Source: G963674505 sp964575975 (GTDB taxonomy: Bacteria; Desulfobacterota; Desulfobacteria; Desulfobacterales; SKZT01). Taken from it: a stretch of 33,969 nucleotides of DNA. Below are positions 7,120-13,707 of the stretch, in pieces. Made by a program: the position numbers and the translations under genes. The notes beneath the pieces were generated by a model. It searched no databases. It was given only the letters and a program-made list of their open reading frames with translations, and was not told the DNA's origin. Each line of letters starts with the position of its first letter. The first letter of the stretch is position 1. Location of the stretch: positions 1-33,969 of the forward strand of contig CAZNTU010000036.1 of assembly GCA_964575975.1 (NCBI GenBank). Direction: 5' to 3'.

Positions 7120-10100
7120 TTAGCCGACATCTCTCAAGGAGAAAATCTGCGCAAAGACTTGGTCGTTGTCGAAGCCGTTCAGGTGGATTGCCCCGGAGCG
7201 GCAGGATGCTACGCAAAGGCCGCAGCCTTTGCAGAGAACCGGGTTGATTTGGGCTTTGCCCGCGTTGAAACGGGCGTCCGCCGCGATAAACGAGGGCGCC
7301 GAGTAGGGGCAAATCGATACGCAAACTCCGCAGCTGCTGCAAAAGTTGGGATTGACTTCAGCGACGTTGCCGCTTGCGAAAATCTTATCTCTGGCCAGCA
7401 ACGTGACGGCTCGGGACGCAGCGGCCCTGCCCTGCACGATCGATTCGTCGATGGGCTTGGGATAATGCGCCAGTCCGCAGAGGAAGACGCCGTCGGTGGC
7501 GAATTCGCTCGGTCCGAGTTTCGCGTGCTTTTCCACGAAGAAACCGTCGTCGTTCAAAGGCACCTTGAAAAACTGGGCCAAGGCTTCGTCCTTGTTGGGG
7601 AGAATCGCGGAAGCCAAGGTGAGCAGATCCGTCTCGATTTCGACCGGCCTTCCCAATATGTGGTCGGTAACCTTGACGGAGAGCCGCCCGTCTTTCAATG
7701 AGACCTCGGGTTTGTCATCCAATTTGTATCTGATGAAAACGACGCCCTTTTGGCGAGCTTCCTTGTAGATGTATTCCCTCTCCCCGTAGGTCCTGATGTC
7801 GCGATAGAGAACGTAGACGTTCATGTCGGGGTTGCGCTTCTTCAATTCCAACGCGTTGTCGATAGAATGGGTGCAGCAAACCCTGGAACAATACGGCCGG
7901 TCCGGTTCCCTTGAACCTACGCACTGGATGAACACGGCCGCGTTCATTTTCTCGAGCGACGGATCGTTTTCGATCAGCTTTTTGTCCAATTCGAGACTGG
8001 TCAAAATCCTGGGGTCTTCTCCGTACTTGTATTCTTGGGGCTTGTAGGGCTGGCCGCCCGTCGCGATGACCGCGATGCCGTGCGCCAGTTCCGTTTTGTT
8101 TCCGTTTTCGGAGAGCGTCGATTTGAAATTGCCGACGAAACCGTCCACCGCTTCCAAACTCGTGTTCAAATGGACATGGACTTTCTCGTTATTTTCGATC
8201 TCCCAGATCATGTCGGCGAGCTTGTCCTTGACGAAGTCGCCTTCCAGGGTCTTGAAGAGATTGCGGGCCTGTCCGCCAAGCTTGTCGCTTTTTTCGACGA
8301 TATGCGTTTCGTAGCCCTGCAAGGCCAGACTTCTGGCAGCCGCCATGCCGGAGATGCCCCCGCCGATCACCATGGCGGTGGGATTGATTTGGAGTTCCGC
8401 CTCCTTGAGAGGCTTGATCAAGGCCGCTTTCGAAACGGCCATGCGAACAAGTTCCTTTGCCTTTTCCGTGGCCATCTCCGGGTTGTCCTTGTGTACCCAG
8501 GAATCATGGTTGCGGATGTTGCACATCTCGAAAAGGTACTTGTTTAGCCCCGCCGCGATGAGGGTTTCCTGAAAGAGCGGTTCGTGGGTTTTCGGCGTGC
8601 ATGCCGCGACCACGACGCGGTTCAGGTTTTTCTGCTTGATGATCGTGGCCATGGAGTCCTGCGTGTCCTGCGAACAAGAGTANNNNNNNNNNNNNNNNNN
8701 NNNNNNNNNNNNNNNNNNNNNNNNNNNNNNNNNNNNNNNNNNNNNNNNNNNNNNNNNNNNNNNNNNNNNNNNNNNNNNNNNNCCCTGGAACGCGCCGCAA
8801 ACGTAGATTCCCTTCCTGGAAGTCTCCACCGGCTCGAAGGTCGACGTCTTGCAGAAATTGCCCTCCGTCAGCTCGATTCCGAGCTTGTCGGCCATCTCCA
8901 TCAGTTCCTTCGGGACCTCGAGGCCGATCGACAGGACGATCATGTCGAATCTTTCCTCCTGGAGCGTTCCGTCTTCCATGACGTAGCGGACGGAAAGCTC
9001 GTCGGAGTCGCGGACCGGGTCGATGGTATGCACGCGGCTTCTGACGAAGCGCACGCCTTGGTCCTGGGCCTTGTTGTAGAATCTCTCGAAGTCCTTGCCG
9101 TGGGTCCTCATGTCCATGAAGAAGATTGCGCAGTCCAGGTCGCTTCCGGAATGCTCCTTGGCGATCACGGCCTCCTTGATGGCGTACATGCAGCATACCG
9201 AGGAACAGTAGGCGTTGTCGCAACGATTCATGTCCCTGGAACCCACGCACTGGAACCAAGCGATCTTCTTAGGTTCCTTGTGGTCGGACAGGCGCACGAG
9301 ATGTCCGCCCGTGGGACCCGACGCCGACAGGATGCGCTCCATTTCCATGGAGGTGATCACGTTGGGATGCTTGGCGTAGCTGTAGGAATCGAACTTCGAA
9401 GGATCGAAAGGCTGGAAGCCGGGGGCCAGTATGATGGAACCCACGTCGAGTTCCACGATTTCGTCCTCCATGGAGTGGTCGATCGCGTTCACGCCGCAAA
9501 ACTCGGTGCAGACCTGGCATTTGCCGGTCTTGAAATGCACGCAGACGTCCCGGTCGATGGCCGGCGTGTTGGGCACGGCCTGCGCATAGGGCACGTAGAC
9601 GGGCTTGCGGCCCTTGAGCCCCATGTCGTATTCCGAGCCGATGAGTTTGACGTTTTTCTTTTTGGTGACTTCGGCTTTGATTTTATCCAGAGTGATATGT
9701 CCGGTGGGACAGACCGAAGCGCACGCGCCGCAGGCCAGACACGATTCGGTGAAGTCGTGGTACGGCGTGTCCACCTTCATGTCCACGCCTCGCCCGGTCA
9801 ACTCGATGGCGCTGGCGCCCATTCTTTCGCACATGCGCACGCAGAGACCGCAGAGAATGCAGGTGTCGTCCTCGGCCTTGAACCGGGGTTTCTCGATGCC
9901 GTATTCCTTGGCCATTTTTTGCAGCAAAGGAACGCTGGGGCACCTTGCCAGAAGCATCTCGACGATCAGCTTGCGGCCCTGGTGAACCGCTTCGCTGTCC
10001 GTGAAGATCTCCATGCCTTCCCAGATGGGATAGTTGCAGGCGGTGACGAAGCGCGAACGCCGTCCGTCGAACATCTCCACGGTGCAGATACGGCACATTC

Positions 10101-10227
10101 CGGCGGGTTCCAGCGCCTTGTGATGGCACAAGGTAGGGATCTTCACGCCGTATTTGTCGGCGACCTGCAAAACATATTGGCCTTCTTCTCCCTGGACCGT
10201 CTTGCCGTTGAGCTTGAATGTAATCAT
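7120..10227 (-). CDS. NuoG-head / HdrA fusion: [2Fe-2S]-2x[4Fe-4S]-HdrA C-part-HdrA flavoprotein (contains assembly gap)
   Basis: Residues 1-80 form a NuoG/HoxU-like [2Fe-2S] domain (Cys34, Cys45, Cys48, Cys64). Two [4Fe-4S] motifs follow (Cys123/126/129/133 and Cys163/166/169/173). From about residue 205 the protein matches the second half of HdrA (KPVYVPYAQAVPNTPAIDRD, a C-x7-C-x2-C-x3-C motif in CVHFKTGKCQVCTEFC, and AWFQCVGSRD) up to GIYVCGAF at the gap. After the gap a second HdrA begins in its N-terminal domain (NRVVVAACTPKTHEPLF), has an FAD site (MVIGGGISGMAAARSLA) and a second CVGSRE block, and ends with two [4Fe-4S] motifs (CSSCGVCVSICP, CKGCGLCVASC). HdrA is the bifurcating flavin subunit of heterodisulfide reductase. 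Its position after NuoE- and NuoF-like genes indicates an NADH-linked Hdr complex in the cytoplasm. The first HdrA module lacks its own FAD-binding segment, which is encoded separately at 12755-13138. True length is probably greater than 1,035 aa because of the gap. Confidence 0.85.
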   Translation of the reverse strand: MITFKLNGKTVQGEEGQYVLQVADKYGVKIPTLCHHKALEPAGMCRICTVEMFDGRRSRFVTACNYPIWEGMEIFTDSEAVHQGRKLIVEMLLARCPSVPLLQKMAKEYGIEKPRFKAEDDTCILCGLCVRMCERMGASAIELTGRGVDMKVDTPYHDFTESCLACGACASVCPTGHITLDKIKAEVTKKKNVKLIGSEYDMGLKGRKPVYVPYAQAVPNTPAIDRDVCVHFKTGKCQVCTEFCGVNAIDHSMEDEIVELDVGSIILAPGFQPFDPSKFDSYSYAKHPNVITSMEMERILSASGPTGGHLVRLSDHKEPKKIAWFQCVGSRDMNRCDNAYCSSVCCMYAIKEAVIAKEHSGSDLDCAIFFMDMRTHGKDFERFYNKAQDQGVRFVRSRVHTIDPVRDSDELSVRYVMEDGTLQEERFDMIVLSIGLEVPKELMEMADKLGIELTEGNFCKTSTFEPVETSRKGIYVCGAFQXXXXXXXXXXXXXXXXXXXXXXXXXXXXXXXXXXYSCSQDTQDSMATIIKQKNLNRVVVAACTPKTHEPLFQETLIAAGLNKYLFEMCNIRNHDSWVHKDNPEMATEKAKELVRMAVSKAALIKPLKEAELQINPTAMVIGGGISGMAAARSLALQGYETHIVEKSDKLGGQARNLFKTLEGDFVKDKLADMIWEIENNEKVHVHLNTSLEAVDGFVGNFKSTLSENGNKTELAHGIAVIATGGQPYKPQEYKYGEDPRILTSLELDKKLIENDPSLEKMNAAVFIQCVGSREPDRPYCSRVCCTHSIDNALELKKRNPDMNVYVLYRDIRTYGEREYIYKEARQKGVVFIRYKLDDKPEVSLKDGRLSVKVTDHILGRPVEIETDLLTLASAILPNKDEALAQFFKVPLNDDGFFVEKHAKLGPSEFATDGVFLCGLAHYPKPIDESIVQGRAAASRAVTLLARDKIFASGNVAEVNPNFCSSCGVCVSICPYSAPSFIAADARFNAGKAQINPVLCKGCGLCVASCRSGAIHLNGFDNDQVFAQIFSLRDVG
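8683..8782. other. 100-N assembly gap of unknown true length inside the HdrA fusion gene
   Basis: Exactly 100 N characters, the usual placeholder for an unsized scaffold gap. The flanking protein goes from GIYVCGAF directly to YSCSQDTQ. In HdrA proteins these are separated by roughly 80-90 residues that include the N-terminal CHCG motif. The missing piece is therefore probably about 250 bases, and its length should leave remainder 1 when divided by 3 if the frame is intact. Confidence 0.95.
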
Positions 10228-10255
10228 GACTATTGCTTTTCCATAATTTCAAGGG

Positions 10256-12157
10256 TTAGCATATTTTTACTGCATCAAATTTACACCCTTCATAGCAGAT
10301 GCCGCATTTGATGCACAAATTCTGATCGAGCTGATGCGGTTTCTTTTTCTCGCCGCTGATAGCGTTCTGTGGACATTTTCGGAAACATACCTGGCAACCG
10401 GTGCAGGCCTCCTGGTCGATTTCGTAGTGGAACAACGCTTTGCATACGCCCGCCGAACATTTCTTGTCCCGAATGTGGGATTCGTATTCGTCGCGGAAAT
10501 ACAAAATGGTGGTCAACACGGGGTTGGGGGCCGAAGTGCCCAGGCCGCAGAGGGAAAATTTCTGGACCATGCTTCCCAGTTCCTCCAGAAGCTCGATATC
10601 GCCTTCCTTGCCTTCGCCCTTGCAAATGCCGGTCAGAATGTCGAGCATCTGCTTGATGCCTTCCCTGCAAGGATTGCACTGTCCGCAGGACTCCTCCTTG
10701 AGAAAATCCAGAAAATACCGCGCCACGTCCACCATGCAGGTGTCCTGGTCCATGATGATCATGCCGCCGGAGCCCATGATGGAACCGACTTCGGCCAGTT
10801 TCTGGAAATCGACGGGAAGATCCATGAAGCGCTCGGGAATGCATCCGCCCGAAGGACCGCCGGTCTGGACCGCCTTGAATTTCTTTTTCTTGGGCACGCC
10901 GCCGCCGATGTCGTCGACGATCTTTTTCAGGCTGATGCCCATGGGGACTTCGACCAAGCCGGTATTCTTGACCTTGCCAACCAGCGAAAAGACCTTGGTC
11001 CCCTTGCTGTGCTCGGTCCCCATGCCCGCGTACCATTTGGCGCCCTTGAGCATGATCGCCGGCACGTTGGCGTAGGTCTCCACGTTGTTCAAATTGGAGG
11101 GGCTGTTGCGGAACCCTTTTTCGACCGTGTGGACGTACTTCGCCCTGGGTCTTCCGACATTGCCCTCCAAGGAGGCCATCAGCGCAGTGGATTCTCCGCA
11201 GACGAACGCTCCTGCGCCTGTGGAAATCTTGATGTGGAAGGAAAAGCCGGTGCCAGCGATGTTGTCGCCCAGAAGACCGTAGCTTTCCGCCTGCTTGATG
11301 GCCGTTATCAAACGCTTTACCGCGAGGGGATATTCGTTTCGCACATAGATGTATCCCTGGCTGGAGCCGATGGCGTAGCCCGCGATCAGCATGCCTTCCA
11401 GAACGCTGTGGGGGTCGCCCTCCAGAATGCTTCGGTCCATGTACGCGCCCGGATCGCCCTCGTCGGCGTTGCAGATGATGTACCTGTCTCCGTGATGCTT
11501 GGCGCAAGTCGCCCATTTGATCCCGGTGGGGAAACCGCCGCCGCCTCGTCCCCGGAGACCCGACGCCTTGACGATATCGACGATCTGTTTGGGTTCCGTA
11601 TGGGCGAGAGCGTCGATCAGAGCCAGGTAGCCCTTTTTGGAAATGTATTCCTCTATGGAGTCGGGATCGATGTAGCCGCAGTTTCTGAGGGCGACCTTGA
11701 CTTGCGGCTTGTAGAAAGGAATGTCCTCCAGAAAAGGAATCCCCTCGATATGCTCCACTTTGTCGATCGGATTGTCGAGTTCGTCCTCCAGAACGGAACG
11801 GGGGTCGCGCATTTGACCCAGAATCCATTTTTTCTGGGATGTTCCGTTCTTGTAGTCGGCGATGGCGTCGAGGATTTTGTCCGGGGTTATGTTCTTGTAC
11901 ATCACCCGGGGGCGGTTGTCGGCCAATATTTCCACCAGCGGCTCGATCTCGCAGTATCCAATGCAGCCGGTCTGGCAGATTTCCACGCCGCCGTCGCCCG
12001 CGAACGCCTCCCGGGCCTTGTCGTAGGCGGCCTGGGCGCCCGCCGCGATACCGCAGGAGGCCATGCCAACGTTGACCTTGACGGTTTTCGGATGATAGAT
12101 CTTCTTCTGATACTCCTGACTGATCCTACTTAAGTCCTGAGCAGACTGGATTTTCAT
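10256..12157 (-). CDS. nuoF: NuoF/HndC/HydB-type NADH-binding flavoprotein
   Basis: The 633-aa protein has four parts. Residues 25-110 are a thioredoxin-like [2Fe-2S] domain (Cys35, Cys61, Cys65, Cys69). Residues about 150-400 are the NuoF NADH/FMN domain, with the glycine-rich motif GRGGGGFPTG at 203-212 and CNADEGDPGAYMDR. SLBB and [4Fe-4S] regions follow (ESCGQCNPCREG and a later SLCGLG). The C-terminus is a 2x[4Fe-4S] ferredoxin-like tail (CTGCQVCFRKCP, CIKCGICYEGC). This is the diaphorase subunit layout of NAD-dependent bifurcating complexes (HndC, HydB), longer than the complex I NuoF (about 445 aa). It oxidises or reduces NAD(H) and passes electrons through Fe-S centres to its partners. 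It sits 23 bases after the NuoE-like gene and 28 bases before the HdrA fusion. GAGG lies ahead of the ATG at 12157. The symbol is a family name; complex I itself is not encoded here. Confidence 0.93.
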   Translation of the reverse strand: MKIQSAQDLSRISQEYQKKIYHPKTVKVNVGMASCGIAAGAQAAYDKAREAFAGDGGVEICQTGCIGYCEIEPLVEILADNRPRVMYKNITPDKILDAIADYKNGTSQKKWILGQMRDPRSVLEDELDNPIDKVEHIEGIPFLEDIPFYKPQVKVALRNCGYIDPDSIEEYISKKGYLALIDALAHTEPKQIVDIVKASGLRGRGGGGFPTGIKWATCAKHHGDRYIICNADEGDPGAYMDRSILEGDPHSVLEGMLIAGYAIGSSQGYIYVRNEYPLAVKRLITAIKQAESYGLLGDNIAGTGFSFHIKISTGAGAFVCGESTALMASLEGNVGRPRAKYVHTVEKGFRNSPSNLNNVETYANVPAIMLKGAKWYAGMGTEHSKGTKVFSLVGKVKNTGLVEVPMGISLKKIVDDIGGGVPKKKKFKAVQTGGPSGGCIPERFMDLPVDFQKLAEVGSIMGSGGMIIMDQDTCMVDVARYFLDFLKEESCGQCNPCREGIKQMLDILTGICKGEGKEGDIELLEELGSMVQKFSLCGLGTSAPNPVLTTILYFRDEYESHIRDKKCSAGVCKALFHYEIDQEACTGCQVCFRKCPQNAISGEKKKPHQLDQNLCIKCGICYEGCKFDAVKIC

Positions 12158-12180
12158 GGTTGTGCCTCACACTGTTGCGA

Positions 12181-12681
12181 TTATTCGTATTGATCCAGGA
12201 TTTTCACGATCATGTCCGAATCGACCCTGCCGTGCATGTCCTCGTTGATTTTGACCACCGGGCCCAGGCTGCAGCACCCGATGCAACGGACCGACTCCAA
12301 GGTGAACCGCTTGTCGTCGGTGGTTTGCCCGTCCTTGATGTGGATCGTGTCGCAAATCCTCTCCCGCACCCGTTCCCCGCCCCTGACGTGGCAAGCCGTG
12401 CCGAGACATATGGAAACGATGTTGCGTCCCCTGGGCTCCAGGCTGAAAGTGGCGTAGAAGGTGGCGACCCCGTAAATCTTGCTGTACGGCACGCCCACTT
12501 TGACGGCCAGATAGTTCAGCGCCGGGCGCGGCAAATAGTTGTATCTCCGTTGAATGGCCTGAAGAATCATGATCAGGTTCTCCTTGTCGGAACCGTATTG
12601 GTCCTCGATGATGTCGTCGAGTTCCCTGAAATCGATCTCTTCCGCCATACCGTTGTCCTGTTTGACAGCTGGTTCGTTCAT
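12181..12681 (-). CDS. nuoE: NuoE/HndA-type [2Fe-2S] subunit
   Basis: This 166-aa thioredoxin-like ferredoxin has the NuoE helical N-terminal part (ENLIMILQAIQRRYNYLPRP) and four cluster cysteines: Cys92 and Cys97 (CLGTACHVRG), Cys133 and Cys137 (CIGCCSLGPVV). It binds one [2Fe-2S] and partners NuoF in NADH-dependent complexes. The start at 12681 is preceded by GGGAG with an 8-base spacing. It lies 73 bases downstream of the selenocysteine mini-HdrA gene and 23 bases upstream of the NuoF-like gene, clearly one operon. Length is normal for the family. The symbol is family-level; hydrogenase-linked HndA is equally close. Confidence 0.92.
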   Translation of the reverse strand: MNEPAVKQDNGMAEEIDFRELDDIIEDQYGSDKENLIMILQAIQRRYNYLPRPALNYLAVKVGVPYSKIYGVATFYATFSLEPRGRNIVSICLGTACHVRGGERVRERICDTIHIKDGQTTDDKRFTLESVRCIGCCSLGPVVKINEDMHGRVDSDMIVKILDQYE

Positions 12682-12754
12682 CTGAAAAACTCCCTGGTCA
12701 ATATATTGGCGTAATTCCGGACGACCGCCGGAAACCGCGAAACGAATTGGAAGG

Positions 12755-13138
12755 TTAAGCCGCTGTCGTTTGAACCACAGGGCAGTTCTCTACGCATGCG
12801 CCGCAACCGGTGCACAAATCCATTTTGATGCTCCTGGCGCGTTTTCGAACCTTGACCTTGAAATGTCCGGGCTCTCCTTGCACCTCTTCCAAATCCGCGT
12901 ACGTTATCAATTCTATGTTCAAATGCCGGCCGACCTCGACCAGTACGGGCGAGATGATTCACATCGCGCAGTCGTTGGTCGGAAAGGTCTTGTCGAGCTG
13001 CGACATCACGCCGCCGATCGACGGGGATTTTTCCAGAAGATATACGTAATAGCCCGAGTTCGCCAAATCCAGCGCCGATCGCATGCCGGCTATGCCTCCG
13101 CCGACAACGAGCACCGAACCGATTACATCCTTTGCCAT
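12755..13138 (-). CDS. selenocysteine-containing mini-HdrA (FAD-binding and Fe-S segment of HdrA)
   Basis: Read through the TGA at 12959-12961, the gene gives 127 aa from the ATG at 13138 (GGGAGA 8 bases upstream) to TAA at 12755-12757. Residues 8-18 are the FAD dinucleotide motif (VLVVGGGIAGM). Then come LEKSPSIGGVMSQLDKTFPT and the HdrA signature at 55-60, NDCAM-U, where HdrA proteins have C-x-x-C and the second Cys here is TGA (Sec60). The frame continues as HdrA after the TGA (ISPVLVEVGRHLNIELITY, FKVKVRKRAR) and ends with a [4Fe-4S] motif (Cys109, 112, 115, 119). Conservation on both sides argues against a simple nonsense mutation. Full HdrA is about 650 aa, and this one stops just where the first HdrA module of the fusion protein (7120-10227) begins. 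It is the first gene of the Nuo-Hdr operon. A conventional caller would break or miss it. Confidence 0.88.
12935..12953 (-). promoter_or_regulatory. candidate bacterial SECIS hairpin for mini-HdrA
   Basis: Starting 5 bases after the TGA on the minus strand, CTCG-CC pairs with GG-T-CGAG around a 6-base loop, leaving one bulged T in the 3' arm. Bacterial SECIS elements lie in the coding sequence directly after the UGA and have a short stem, a bulged U and a small apical loop. The fit is by eye only. Confidence 0.45.
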
Positions 13139-13330
13139 GGCCTTGTTCTCCCGCTAAAAGGTTCACAATTGATACTGTTGCTGAAACTTCGAAACGAGAT
13201 AGATCCCATAATAATGGGATTCATCTCAAAACAATGATTTCTACAGGATTCGACATAAAAGGTCAAGAATATTTTAGGTTGGAAACGACGCACTACAGGC
13301 TTGGCTTTAACATCGGCCATTTCGAGGTCC

Positions 13331-13544
13331 GCGCGCTTGTAGTTGCGGCTTCAGCCGTGAACGAACCGCCCCGACCCGTAGCATAGCCCCTTGTGGGCGT
13401 TGTGGGGGACGGTTTTTTCTCTTGACGCGCGGTTCTCCTCCCCACATCGCTATGCTACGGGCCTTGCGCGCGGTGTTTCTCTCCGCAACGCCCACAAGGG
13501 GCTATGCTACGGGATCCCCGACGGCTGAAGCCGCAAGCGCGCGC
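13331..13544. repeat. nested inverted-repeat element (28-bp perfect arms plus outer arms)
   Basis: Inner arms 13375-13402 and 13486-13513 are perfect 28-base inverted copies (CCCGTAGCATAGCCCC... against its complement). Outer arms 13331-13358 and 13521-13544 match apart from a 4-base insertion (GCGGCTTCAGCCGT core). A third half-copy (GCTATGCTACGGG) lies in the middle at about 13449-13461. The element encodes no protein. It looks like a dispersed palindromic (REP/BIME or MITE-like) element. No target-site duplication was identified. Confidence 0.75.
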
Positions 13545-13620
13545 TGGCCGGAATTGAAACCAAGCTCCGCACTACTAACGAGCGGGGGAGGAAATTAACC
13601 AGGCCCGTATTTCCAAATGA

Positions 13621-13650
13621 AAAAGCCCGAAAGATTTCTTTCGGGCTTTT
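13621..13650 (-). terminator. rho-independent terminator after the double-receiver gene
   Basis: A perfect 14-bp stem (13621-13634 with 13637-13650, core AAAAGCCCGAAAGA) has A/T runs on both sides and lies 58 bases past the stop at 13708. The T run on the plus strand (13647-13652) is as good, so it may be bidirectional. If it works on the minus strand, the Nuo-Hdr operon needs its own promoter. Confidence 0.8.
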
Positions 13651-13707
13651 TTGGGGCTTTCCGATTCGAAGTCGGAAAAAGTCGCCGGTACGGTGTTTTT
13701 TCTAGGT

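Larger units (their letters stand above)
13139..13707. other. intergenic region with inverted-repeat element and terminator
   Basis: These 569 bases between the double-receiver gene and the Nuo-Hdr operon hold the nested inverted repeat at 13331-13544 and the hairpin terminator at 13621-13650. I see no convincing gene. The promoter of the Nuo-Hdr operon should lie at 13139-13330 if it is not read through from upstream, but I find no clear sigma-70 or sigma-54 boxes there. Confidence 0.6.

Noticed and set aside
8584..12133. Two long open frames on the plus strand (8584-10311 and 10334-12133)
   Set aside because: They run opposite the HdrA fusion and NuoF-like genes, which have strong family motifs. 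The plus frames show no family motif and are a product of high GC in the true genes.
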